This document shows positions 1-5,983 of a DNA stretch of 11,028 bases, one piece after another. A model generated the notes under the pieces. It did no database searches, was not told the origin of the DNA, and saw nothing but the letters and a program-made list of their open reading frames with translations. Source of the DNA: JANLQX01 sp031368095 (lineage in GTDB: Bacteria; Actinomycetota; Acidimicrobiia; Acidimicrobiales; JANYDT01); contig JANLQX010000064.1 in the NCBI GenBank assembly GCA_031368095.1, forward strand, positions 1 through 11,028, given 5' to 3'. The number at the start of each line of letters is the position of its first letter. Position 1 is the stretch's first letter. The translations under genes were made by a program, and so were the position numbers.

Positions 1-195
1 GACATCATGCGCGGGCTCGAAGGCAGCTACACGTTCGTGGACCAACCCGATGGCTCGACCGACGTGACCTATCACCTCTCCGTGGAGTTGGTGGTGCCGA
101 TCCCCGGCTTCGTGAAGCGCCGGGCGGAGGGCAAGATCATCACGACGGCACTGCGAGAACTCAAGCACCGCGTCGAGAACGCCGCAACCGCTTAG
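1..195 (+). CDS. SRPBCC / polyketide-cyclase-like protein, C-terminal end (5' end outside window)
   Basis: Only the last 64 codons are present; the frame is open from base 1 and ends at TAG 193-195. The visible part reads as the final beta-strands and long C-terminal helix of a START/Bet v1-like (SRPBCC) fold. A strand with YTFVDQPDGSTDVTYHLSVE is followed by a short VPIPGFVKRRAEGKI segment and a helix, ALRELKHRVE. Actinobacterial SRPBCC proteins related to RatA/COQ10-like lipid-binding proteins commonly end this way, so a role in binding a hydrophobic ligand is inferred, but no active-site residue can be judged from this part. The ATG at base 7 is internal, not the start. The gene converges on the TetR gene, and the two stop codons interlock in the four bases TTAG (192-195), leaving no room for a terminator between them. 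Confidence 0.75.
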   Translation, partial: DIMRGLEGSYTFVDQPDGSTDVTYHLSVELVVPIPGFVKRRAEGKIITTALRELKHRVENAATA

Positions 196-809
196 CCGGT
201 CGCGTTCATGTGGGCCTCGTCCGAGACGCCGAGCAAGCCCCGCAGCACGAATGCCGTGGCCGCGGCAGCAACGGCATCGGGTTCCTCGCGTCGGGTTTGC
301 ACGAACCGCCGCGCCAACTCGTTCGTCACGCCAATGATGGCGTGGGTGAGCATTTCGGGATCGCCATCGGGGATCCGCCCGGCGAGCATGGCGTCTTTCA
401 CGTGTTTGGTGGTGTCGGCGGCACCCACATCGGCGCCCTGGCGCAGCACCGGGAGAAAGGCCACTTCGGTGGCGGCGAACTGAAACAGATTGAACATGTG
501 GCGGTTTTCGTCGAGCCACCGCATCGTGGCCAGCATGCCGAGACTGATTTTTTCGATCGGATCGCTGGCCGAGAGCAACGTCTGTTGCTGACGGCGGCGG
601 AGGGAGAGCTGCGCGTCGCGCAGGATTTCACAGAAGAGCGCTTCTTTGGAGTCGAAGTACCAGTAAAAGACACCTTTGCCGACCGCTAGTTCATCGACAA
701 TCTCGGCGACCGCCGTTTGGTGGTAGCCCTGGTCGGCGAATCGCTGCGCCGCGGCGCGCATGATAGAAGCGCGCCGGTCGCGCCCTCGCTGCGTCAATCG
801 CCGCTCCAT
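192..809 (-). CDS. TetR/AcrR-family transcriptional regulator
   Basis: A 205-residue protein of normal TetR length. The N-terminal DNA-binding domain is clear: RRASIMRAAAQRFADQGYHQT (about 12-32) leads into the helix-turn-helix VAEIVDELAVGKGVFYWYF (34-52), then the usual DSKEALF. The rest is helical and variable, as expected for the ligand-binding and dimerisation domain, so the ligand cannot be predicted. The frame stays open far upstream, but ATG 809 is preferred: it puts the HTH at its usual position and lies 8 bases after a TANNNT box that has a well-spaced -35. The gene diverges from the acyltransferase at 945, so control of that gene and of itself is the simple inference. TetR proteins of this kind often respond to fatty acids, acyl-CoAs or drugs; which one applies here is unknown. 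Confidence 0.88.
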   Translation of the reverse strand: MERRLTQRGRDRRASIMRAAAQRFADQGYHQTAVAEIVDELAVGKGVFYWYFDSKEALFCEILRDAQLSLRRRQQQTLLSASDPIEKISLGMLATMRWLDENRHMFNLFQFAATEVAFLPVLRQGADVGAADTTKHVKDAMLAGRIPDGDPEMLTHAIIGVTNELARRFVQTRREEPDAVAAAATAFVLRGLLGVSDEAHMNATG

Positions 810-817
810 GAACCGCC

Positions 818-846
818 ACGGTAGGGATGAGCAGCGTCTCTGTCCA
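818..846 (-). promoter_or_regulatory. Putative leaderless promoter of the TetR gene
   Basis: On the minus strand, TGGACA (846-841; 5 of 6 to TTGACA) is separated by exactly 17 bases from TACCGT (823-818; fits TANNNT). The TetR ATG at 809 follows 8 bases after the -10 box, so transcription would begin at or within a few bases of the start codon. Leaderless mRNAs are common in actinobacteria. No Shine-Dalgarno sequence is visible, which agrees. Confidence 0.45.
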
Positions 847-862
847 AACGGTCTGATTGCTT

Positions 863-876
863 CGGCGATGTCGCCG
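863..876. promoter_or_regulatory. Candidate operator dyad in the TetR-acyltransferase intergenic region
   Basis: CGGCGATGTCGCCG is a perfect inverted repeat with 6-base arms and a 2-base centre. It lies between the divergent TetR and acyltransferase genes, 17 bases upstream of the TetR -35 box and about 57 bases upstream of the acyltransferase -10 box. A TetR dimer binding here could affect both genes. The dyad is short and GC-rich, so chance occurrence is quite possible. Confidence 0.3.
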
Positions 877-932
877 GCGTGAACAAGGCGTGACATGTGC
901 CATGGAAACGGCATGGACGCAAACCCATCCCG

Positions 933-938
933 TACACT
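933..938 (+). promoter_or_regulatory. Putative -10 box for a leaderless acyltransferase transcript
   Basis: TACACT fits TANNNT and lies 6 bases before ATG 945, the spacing expected when transcription starts at the start codon. No convincing -35 and no Shine-Dalgarno sequence is visible. The box favours ATG 945 over GTG 897, because initiation at 897 would place the box inside the coding region. Confidence 0.35.
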
Positions 939-944
939 TCCGCC

Positions 945-1712
945 ATGGCCTACCGGATGATGAAGGCAGTGTTGGGTCCCGTACTCCGCCTGTTGTTCAA
1001 GGTCCGCGTGGAAGGCATCGAACACGTTCCTGTCGGCGGGCCGGTGATTTTGGCCAGCAACCATTTGTCGTTCTCTGATTCCATTTTTTTGCCGCTGGTC
1101 CTCAAGCGCCGAGTCACCTTCGTGGCCAAGGCCGAGTATTTCGAACAGCGAAAAACGGCTTGGTTTTTCAAAATGATGGGCCAGATTCCGATCAAGCGTG
1201 GTGGCGGCGCGGCGTCGGCTCGAGCCCTGGAATCGGCGAAGGACGTGCTGATGGCCGACGGCGTCTTCGGCATCTATCCCGAGGGGACTCGTTCGCCCGA
1301 CGGTCGCTTGTACAAGGGCCGCACCGGCGTGGCCCGGCTGGCTCTTGATTGCCAGGCGCCTGTTGTTGCGGTGGCCATGATCGGGACCCGGGAGGCGCAG
1401 CCGATCGGCCAGGTGAAGCCGAACTTTGGATCGCCCATCACCATCAAGTTCTCGCCGCCCCTTGACTTTTCGAGGTTCGGTACGAGGCGAGACGATCCGC
1501 TGGCGCTTCGCCAGGTGACCGACGAAATCATGTTCGAACTTCGAGAGCTGTCGGGCCAGGACTACGTAAATTCTTATGCACCAAAGAAGGGCGTCGACGA
1601 GTCCGTCGGCGATGCTGCGCCGGCGATCGTTCGCAGTGCCCCGCCGTCCACGGTGGCTTCGTCGAGTTCGTCGATGCTCGTCGGCGCCGGCGTTCTGTCG
1701 GCTTCCGCCTGA
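945..1712 (+). CDS. Lysophospholipid acyltransferase (PlsC/AGPAT family)
   Basis: A 255-residue protein with the glycerolipid acyltransferase blocks in order. Catalytic NHLSFSD (39-45, the H-x4-D motif) comes first, then PIKRGGG (82-88), YPEGTRS (111-117, glycerol-3-phosphate/acceptor phosphate site) and a PVVAVAMIGT block near 148-157. Enzymes of this family transfer an acyl group from acyl-CoA or acyl-ACP to lysophosphatidic acid or a related lysolipid at the inner face of the membrane. The exact acceptor cannot be read from sequence. The catalytic domain ends near SGQDYVNSYA; the last 45 or so residues form a low-complexity Ala/Ser/Val tail with a run of five serines. A GTG at 897 would add 16 residues, but ATG 945 fits both the family N-terminus and the -10 box just before it. 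The gene diverges from the TetR regulator and is followed after 51 bases by the ACT-domain gene, possibly one operon. Confidence 0.9.
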   Translation: MAYRMMKAVLGPVLRLLFKVRVEGIEHVPVGGPVILASNHLSFSDSIFLPLVLKRRVTFVAKAEYFEQRKTAWFFKMMGQIPIKRGGGAASARALESAKDVLMADGVFGIYPEGTRSPDGRLYKGRTGVARLALDCQAPVVAVAMIGTREAQPIGQVKPNFGSPITIKFSPPLDFSRFGTRRDDPLALRQVTDEIMFELRELSGQDYVNSYAPKKGVDESVGDAAPAIVRSAPPSTVASSSSSMLVGAGVLSASA

Positions 1713-1763
1713 CCTTTCTGTGGTCCCCCGCTTCGTCGTTGCCGGGCGAAAGAATGCCCACCG

Positions 1764-2411
1764 ATGATTTTCGTCGTTCGCATTTGGCTCCCCGACCGTC
1801 CTGGTGCTCTCGGCCAAGTGGCCAGCCGGATCGGTGCCGTTGGCGGTGATCTCGTCGGCATCGACATCTTGGAGCGAGGGGCCGGAAGGGCGATCGACGA
1901 ACTGCTCGTCGAGCTCTCGGACGCTTCGGTCCTCGATTTGTTGACGCGTGAACTGCGCGAGGTCGATGGGGTCGATGTCGAGGACATTCGGCCGGTTGGT
2001 GACGAGGCGCGTGACCAACGTCAGGACGCGCTGGAAACGGCGATTGCGCTCGTGGAGGCACGGGCCGTCGACCAGCTGCTTATCGCACTGGCCAATCGGG
2101 CCAGCCGAGGGTTCGAGGCAGAGTGGGCGGCCGTGATTTCCTTCGACAGCCCCGAGGCGCTCGCCACCGTCGGGCGTGCGCCGGAAGTGCCGTGGATTTC
2201 GGCGTTCGTGGCCGGCAGCCGTGCGTCGTTACGCGTAGCAGCCGGAGACGCTGGCCCAGCCGACATCGCGTGGTCAACCCTCGACGGTGCCGACCTCACC
2301 TTGGTGCTCGGCCGGGGCGGGCGGCCGTTTCGTGCCAGGGAGCGCCACCAGCTCACTGCGCTCGTGCGGATCGCCGATGCGCGTTGGCGCGAACTCGTGC
2401 TGGCCCGCTGA
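1764..2411 (+). CDS. ACT-domain protein with a GAF-like C-terminal half
   Basis: A 215-residue protein. Residues 1-75 form a recognisable ACT domain: MIFVVRIWLPDRPGALGQVA with the DRPGAL turn (11-16), then GGDLVGIDI and a second strand-helix unit ending VDGVDVEDI. ACT domains usually bind amino acids or other small ligands and control an attached enzyme or partner. Here no enzyme is attached. The C-terminal half (about 88-215) has a pattern like a degenerate GAF domain: alternating strands such as WAAVISFDS and LTLVLGRG, then RPFRARERHQLTALVRIADARWREL, like the final helix of GAF proteins. That assignment is tentative. A sensory or regulatory role is inferred. The gene lies 51 bases after the acyltransferase on the same strand and converges with glpK, with a 24-base gap. 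Confidence 0.7.
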   Translation: MIFVVRIWLPDRPGALGQVASRIGAVGGDLVGIDILERGAGRAIDELLVELSDASVLDLLTRELREVDGVDVEDIRPVGDEARDQRQDALETAIALVEARAVDQLLIALANRASRGFEAEWAAVISFDSPEALATVGRAPEVPWISAFVAGSRASLRVAAGDAGPADIAWSTLDGADLTLVLGRGGRPFRARERHQLTALVRIADARWRELVLAR

Positions 2412-2417
2412 TCGGTG

Positions 2418-2435
2418 CGAGCTGGAGCGAGCTCG
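2418..2435. terminator. Small hairpin between convergent ACT-domain gene and glpK
   Basis: CGAGCT (2418-2423) and AGCTCG (2430-2435) form a perfect 6-base-pair stem with a 6-base loop in the 24-base gap between the two convergent genes. There is no T-run on either side, so this is at most a weak or bidirectional terminator without a U-tract. Confidence 0.25.
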
Positions 2436-3941
2436 TTAGTCGGCGGCCCATCCGCGACTGCGCTCGACGGCACGTGACCATTGGTGGTGCGCGGCATCGG
2501 CGGTGATACGCCCGGCCCGCGGAGTGAAACGGGCCTGTTCGACCCAGCTCTGGCCGACTTCGGCGATACTTCCCCAGACCCCTTCCGCCAGACCGGCGGC
2601 GAAGGCCGCGCCGAGTGCCGTGCACTCCGCCACGGCCGGACGGGATACGTCGACGCCGAGCTGGTCCGCCTGGAGGCCGAGGAGCAGGTCCATCACCGAA
2701 GCACCTCCGTCGACGCGCAACTCGCTCAGGACTTTGCCGGAGGCGGCGGTCATCGCGTCGACCACGTCACGAACGGAGAACGCAATCGATTCGACCACGG
2801 CCCGAGCGATGTGGGCGCGTCCGATGCCGCGCGTCAACCCGACGATTGTTCCGCGCGCATAGGGATCCCAGTACGGGCTGCCAAGACCGGTGAAGGCGGG
2901 CACGAAGTACACGCCGTCGGTGGACTCAACGGACGCTGCGAGAGGACCGATCTCGGCCGCGGTATCGATGATCTGGAGTCCGTCTCGCAGCCACTGGATG
3001 GCCGCCCCGGTTACGAAGATCGAACCTTCGAGGGCATAGGTGAGCGGACCGTGGGGACCGAGGTCCCAGGCGACGGTGGTCAGCAGTCCTTCCGAAGGAG
3101 CGGGCAACTCGGTGCCAACGTTGAGTAACACGAAGCTGCCCGTGCCATAGGTGTTTTTGGCCATTCCGGGGTGTACGCACGCCTGTCCGAAGAGGGCCGC
3201 CTGCTGATCGCCGAGGATGCCGCTCACCGGGACGCCGGTCAATAGACCGCCAAAAGCATCGAGGTGCACTGTTCCAAGGCGGCCGGCGCTCGGATGCAGT
3301 TCGCCAAGGGCCGACATCGGCACGCCGAAGGTGTCGCAAAGTTCCGACGACCATGTGTGGGTTCGGAGGTCGTAGAGCATCGTGCGAGATGCGTTCGACG
3401 GGTCGGTCGCATGGACGCCACCCTGGACCCCTCCAGTCATGTTCCAGAGAAGCCAGTCGTCGATGGTGCCGACGGCCAGATTCGGATGAACGGGCACACC
3501 GCCTTCGCTGAGGAGCCATTCGATCTTGGTGCCGGAGAAGTACGGATCGAGCACCAGTCCGGTGGCGGCGCGCACCGTCGGAAGGAATCCGTCGGCGGCA
3601 AGATCGTCGCAACGATTGGCGGTGCGTCGGTCCTGCCACACGATGGCCCGGGCGTGCGGGGTACCCGTTTGGCGATCCCATGCCACCACCGTTTCGCGTT
3701 GGTTGGTGATCCCGATGGCGGCCACCACGGTGTCTGGCGCCAAGCGGTTCTTCATCAGGTCCCGGGTCACGCTCACTACGGCTGACCAGATCTCGGCGGC
3801 ATCGTGCTCGACCCAGCCTGGCTGCGGGAAGTACTGGGTGAACTCCAGGTACGAGGAGCCGACGGGTCGACCCGCGGCGCTCATGGCAATGGCTCGCACT
3901 CCGGTAGTACCCGCGTCAATGGCGACGACGACAACACTCAC
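2436..3941 (-). CDS. glpK: Glycerol kinase (FGGY family)
   Basis: A 501-residue protein, the usual GlpK length. It phosphorylates glycerol to sn-glycerol 3-phosphate with ATP in the cytoplasm. Visible landmarks: the phosphate-binding DAGTTGVRAI (9-18); GITNQRETVVAW (77-88) with the substrate-binding Arg82-Glu83 pair; IVWQDRRT (100-107); the FGGY signature YFSGTKIEWLLSE (134-146); GTIDDWLLWNMTGG (158-171); VHATDPSNASRTML (176-189); and GDQQAALFGQ (244-253), whose Asp245 matches the E. coli catalytic base. The C-terminal lobe has VDGGASVMDLL and TALGAAFAAGLAEGVW. GTG 3941 is chosen because a strong GGAGGGGG lies 7 bases upstream and the protein then starts with the usual short strand before DAGTT. 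Upstream in-frame extension into the neighbour is an artefact. The gene diverges from pfp. No glycerol facilitator or GlpD gene is visible. Confidence 0.96.
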   Translation of the reverse strand: MSVVVVAIDAGTTGVRAIAMSAAGRPVGSSYLEFTQYFPQPGWVEHDAAEIWSAVVSVTRDLMKNRLAPDTVVAAIGITNQRETVVAWDRQTGTPHARAIVWQDRRTANRCDDLAADGFLPTVRAATGLVLDPYFSGTKIEWLLSEGGVPVHPNLAVGTIDDWLLWNMTGGVQGGVHATDPSNASRTMLYDLRTHTWSSELCDTFGVPMSALGELHPSAGRLGTVHLDAFGGLLTGVPVSGILGDQQAALFGQACVHPGMAKNTYGTGSFVLLNVGTELPAPSEGLLTTVAWDLGPHGPLTYALEGSIFVTGAAIQWLRDGLQIIDTAAEIGPLAASVESTDGVYFVPAFTGLGSPYWDPYARGTIVGLTRGIGRAHIARAVVESIAFSVRDVVDAMTAASGKVLSELRVDGGASVMDLLLGLQADQLGVDVSRPAVAECTALGAAFAAGLAEGVWGSIAEVGQSWVEQARFTPRAGRITADAAHHQWSRAVERSRGWAAD

Positions 3942-3948
3942 TCTGGGT

Positions 3949-3956
3949 CCCCCTCC
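3949..3956 (-). promoter_or_regulatory. Shine-Dalgarno sequence fixing the glpK GTG start
   Basis: On the minus strand GGAGGGGG ends 7 bases before GTG 3941. It is one of the strongest ribosome binding sites in the window and decides the start of glpK. Confidence 0.75.
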
Positions 3957-3974
3957 GGCTGCGTAGCGCCGCTC

Positions 3975-4003
3975 ACGGTAGTCGTGTCTGAAAGCGCTGT
4001 CAC
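3975..4003 (-). promoter_or_regulatory. Putative glpK promoter
   Basis: On the minus strand GTGACA (4003-3998; 5 of 6 to TTGACA) is followed after exactly 17 bases by TACCGT (3980-3975; TANNNT). It uses the same -10 hexamer as the predicted TetR promoter. The predicted start of transcription is near 3968, giving a short leader of about 27 bases that includes the strong Shine-Dalgarno sequence. Confidence 0.45.
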
Positions 4004-4008
4004 CCGCG

Positions 4009-4037
4009 TCGGCAGGGAAGATCTCGGGCGATACGTT
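4009..4037 (+). promoter_or_regulatory. Weak candidate pfp promoter
   Basis: TCGGCA (4009-4014; 4 of 6 to TTGACA), a 17-base spacer, then TACGTT (4032-4037; TANNNT). It would give a leader of about 55 bases. In GC-rich DNA a match of this strength can be chance. Confidence 0.22.
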
Positions 4038-4100
4038 GGTGCGGCCAAATCTCGCCGCCGCAAATGTCCGTGCGTCGGTGCGTCTACTTGTGGAGATCCG

Positions 4101-5297
4101 ATGCGTATTGCCCTGCTCACTGCCGGCGGCCTTGCCCCATGTCTGTCTTCGGCCGTCGGCGGTCTCGTCGATGCCTACACGTCGGCCGATCCGTCGGCTG
4201 AAATCATCGCCTATCGCAACGGCTACGCCGGGCTCCTCACGGGGGATTCCTTCGTGATCAGCGAGGCGGCACGCTCCCAGGCGCATTTCCTGCACGGCCT
4301 TGGGGGAAGCCCGATCGGGAATAGTCGCGTCAAACTGACGAACGTAGGCGACTGCGTGAGGCGGGGTCTGGTGGCCGAGGGGCAGAACCCGCTTGCCGTT
4401 GCCGCCGAGCGACTGTCGACTGATGGAGTTGACGTCTTGCACACGATCGGTGGCGATGACACGAACACGACTGCCGCCGATCTCGCCGCCTACCTCGCCG
4501 AGCATGCCTATGCGCTCACGGTTGTCGGGCTGCCCAAGACGATCGACAATGATGTCGCCCCGATAGTCCAAACCCTAGGCGCGCTTACTGCTGCCGAACA
4601 TGGGGCACGCTTCTTCGAGCATTTCGTTTTCGAGGGCACGGCCAACCCACGTTCGCTGCTGATCCACGAGGTGATGGGTCGCAACTGCGGATGGCTCACG
4701 GCGGCCACGGCTCGCTCGTATCGCGATCGTCTGGCGCAGCGGGCGTCCAGCCTGGCGCCCGCGTTCGGGATTGACGCCGCCTACCTCGACATCGACGCGG
4801 TCTACGTGCCGGAGTCATCGGTCGACATCGCGGTTGAGGCAGCACGGTTGCGGGCGGTGATCGACCGCAAGGGAACGGCCAACGTGTTCGTGAGCGAAGG
4901 CGCCGGGGTGGCCGACATCGTCAACGAAATCCTGGCGGCCGGAGGCGAGGCCGAACGCGACGCGTTCGGTCACGTGCGTCTCGACAAGGTCAACGTGGGC
5001 GGCTGGTTCGCCCATAAGTTTGCCGGTCTCGTCGGCGCCGAGAAGGCACAGGTCCAGAAGTCGGGCTACTTCGCTCGGTCGGGCCCGGCCAATGGCGAAG
5101 ACCTGGCGCTGATCGCGTCGATGGTCGCCGTCGCCGTCAGCTCGGCCCAGGCCGGGGTGAGCGGGGTGATTGGCCATGACGAGGAGCGTGGTGGCGAGCT
5201 TCGGGCCATCGAGTTCCCGCGGATCAAGGGCGGAAAGCACTTCGATCCGTCCACCCCATGGTTCAAGCAAATGCTCGCCGAGATCGGCCAGGGGTAG
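4101..5297 (+). CDS. pfp: Pyrophosphate-dependent 6-phosphofructokinase
   Basis: A 398-residue PfkA-superfamily enzyme. The N-terminal glycine loop is LTAGGLAPCLSSAVGG (6-21). GGDDTNTT (117-124) carries Asp at the position where ATP-dependent enzymes have Gly (GGDGS), and PKTIDND (145-151) carries Lys146. Both are the established marks of PPi-using enzymes, which reversibly phosphorylate fructose 6-phosphate with pyrophosphate. Asp149 is in the position of the catalytic base, and MGRNCGWLTA (192-201) is the sugar-phosphate MGR motif. The C-terminus (GPANGEDLALI, RIKGGKHFD) fits the roughly 400-residue bacterial PPi-PFK group. ATG 4101 has GGAG at 4092-4095, 5 bases upstream; the upstream open frame is a non-coding extension. 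The gene diverges from glpK, consistent with joint handling of glycolytic or gluconeogenic carbon. PPi use is inferred from the motifs, not shown. Confidence 0.92.
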   Translation: MRIALLTAGGLAPCLSSAVGGLVDAYTSADPSAEIIAYRNGYAGLLTGDSFVISEAARSQAHFLHGLGGSPIGNSRVKLTNVGDCVRRGLVAEGQNPLAVAAERLSTDGVDVLHTIGGDDTNTTAADLAAYLAEHAYALTVVGLPKTIDNDVAPIVQTLGALTAAEHGARFFEHFVFEGTANPRSLLIHEVMGRNCGWLTAATARSYRDRLAQRASSLAPAFGIDAAYLDIDAVYVPESSVDIAVEAARLRAVIDRKGTANVFVSEGAGVADIVNEILAAGGEAERDAFGHVRLDKVNVGGWFAHKFAGLVGAEKAQVQKSGYFARSGPANGEDLALIASMVAVAVSSAQAGVSGVIGHDEERGGELRAIEFPRIKGGKHFDPSTPWFKQMLAEIGQG

Positions 5298-5300
5298 CTC

Positions 5301-5331
5301 AGTCCGTTCGGCCGGCAAGTCCCGCCGGACT
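5301..5331 (+). terminator. Possible pfp terminator stem-loop
   Basis: Just after the pfp stop, AGTCCG (5301-5306) pairs perfectly with CGGACT (5326-5331). A shorter alternative stem, CCGGC/GCCGG (5312-5316 with 5324-5328), lies inside. No T-run follows, as is common for actinobacterial hairpins proposed as terminators. Confidence 0.3.
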
Positions 5332-5354
5332 CGGCGCGCAGATTCCCTCCCACA

Positions 5355-5401
5355 GCGCGCACCTCAGGCGCGCAAATCGTCGCGATGGCGCGCACCTCGG
5401 G
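5355..5401 (+). repeat. Two direct copies of a GCGCGCACCTC motif
   Basis: GCGCGCACCTCAGG (5355-5368) recurs as GCGCGCACCTCGGG (5388-5401), 13 of 14 bases alike and 33 bases apart. A further copy, GCGCGCACCTCAG, lies at 7334-7346 beside repeat copy B. The motif belongs with the GCGCGCA-rich repeat family of the 5.3-7.5 kb region. Confidence 0.5.
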
Positions 5402-5489
5402 CCCGGTCACACACAGATCGACCGATTTCGACGCAAAATTCGGCAAAACCAGTCGATGTGCGCGCTGTGTCCACCGATGTGTGTCGGCC
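5395..5489 (-). repeat. Dispersed structured repeat, copy A
   Basis: Read on the minus strand, this shares ordered blocks with copy B: GCGCGCACATCG, GCCGA, TTTTG, GTCGAA and TCGGTCGATCTG, with only short gaps between. Its outer arms, CGCGCACATCGACT (5464-5451) and GGTCGATCTGTGTG (5423-5410), are complementary at 10 of 14 positions, with two further G-T pairs, so a hairpin like that of copy B can form. The minus-strand start (5489-5449) also matches copy C at about 33 of 41 positions. It lies just upstream of the NTF2-like remnant and downstream of pfp. No coding sense is seen in it. Confidence 0.6.
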
Positions 5490-5710
5490 TCGAGGCGATC
5501 GGAGCGTTCCTCGACGGGGCGATGAACATGGCGCCGGACATCACGCTGTTCGTCGATCGAATCGTCGTCTGTGTCGAGCGGGTGGCCGCAGTTCGGGTGG
5601 AGGCCACCATGGGTGGCACGCCGATGGGCTCCTCCGGCATCAAAACTTTCGCGGTGAACGACGACGGAAAGATCTTTAGCCTCATGGGTACGAAGATCCA
5701 GCCACCATCG
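5483..5710 (+). pseudogene. Probable 3' remnant of an NTF2/SnoaL-like (limonene-epoxide-hydrolase-type) gene
   Basis: About 75 in-frame codons with strong G/C third positions read VGLEAIGAFLDGAMNMAPDI, then strand-like TLFVDRIVVCVERVAAVRVE, then GTPMGSSGIKTFAVNDDGKI and a final strand FSLMGTKIQ. The order FLDG helix, VDRIVV strand, GTPMGSSG turn and NDDGKI hairpin resembles the C-terminal half of NTF2-like proteins of the limonene-epoxide hydrolase/SnoaL type. The N-terminal half is absent: upstream the frame runs into repeat copy A. The frame stays open to 5893, antisense to the Excalibur gene, which I regard as chance. ATG codons at 5456 and 5522 could start a short protein, but neither has a convincing ribosome binding site. 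The family assignment is from remembered pattern and is tentative. Confidence 0.35.
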
Positions 5711-5728
5711 CCCCGAGCTGAGGGAGCG

Positions 5729-5983
5729 TCAAATCTTCTCGCAGGCGATCCCGTCTCGATCGCGGTCGAGAGTTTTTGGGAGCGATTTGTACAGGGCGCC
5801 ATCGATCACGAAGGACGTGACTGGCGTGGATCCGCCCTTGACCTGGTCGGCGGCTCCGGGTCGGCCGACGCCGTTTGGATAGTCGATATTTAGGGATGCG
5901 CAGTTGCGGTATTTCGACGCGGCGCTGGCACGGTTGAGTGGCACCGCGAGGACAAGTAGGGCGACAGCTATCGTGCGGAACAT
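5729..5983 (-). CDS. Small secreted Excalibur calcium-binding-domain protein
   Basis: An 84-residue protein. Residues 1-23 are a signal peptide (MFRTIAVALLVLAVPLNRASA, cleavage likely after ASA or ASAAS). The mature part is essentially one Excalibur domain: YRNCASLNIDYPNGVGRPGA (25-44), a linker SFVIDGALYKSLP, then LDRDRDGIACEK (72-83). This contains the DxDxDG calcium-loop pattern and the terminal Cys-Glu, with Cys27 and Cys81 probably forming a disulphide. In other proteins the domain is attached to surface or nuclease-like proteins; alone it is probably an extracytoplasmic calcium-binding protein of unknown role. ATG 5983 is preferred because it starts the signal peptide; ATG 6001 would add only MGEPRA. 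It stands alone in the gene-poor region, its 3' end facing the NTF2-like remnant. Confidence 0.82.
   Translation of the reverse strand: MFRTIAVALLVLAVPLNRASAASKYRNCASLNIDYPNGVGRPGAADQVKGGSTPVTSFVIDGALYKSLPKTLDRDRDGIACEKI

Noticed and set aside
897..944. Earlier GTG start of the acyltransferase (16 more residues)
   Set aside because: The added residues are not family-like, no Shine-Dalgarno sequence precedes GTG 897, and the -10 box at 933-938 points to ATG 945.
810..2018. A long minus-strand open frame continuing upstream from the TetR gene across the acyltransferase and into the ACT gene
   Set aside because: It is antisense to two recognisable genes, has an Arg/His-rich random composition, and the TetR domain begins exactly at ATG 809.
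3942..4571. N-terminal extension of the glycerol kinase frame to an ATG inside pfp
   Set aside because: It is antisense to the pfp N-terminus, has no domain, and GTG 3941 has a strong Shine-Dalgarno sequence and gives the normal GlpK length.
5291..5365. tRNA-like start (GGGGTAGCTCAG) just after pfp
   Set aside because: No D-stem, anticodon stem or T-loop (TTCGA/TTCAA) can be placed at proper distances; the resemblance is limited to about 12 bases.
5711..5893. Continuation of the NTF2-like remnant frame on the plus strand
   Set aside because: It lies antisense to the Excalibur gene, whose domain and signal peptide are clear, and the peptide no longer looks like a fold.
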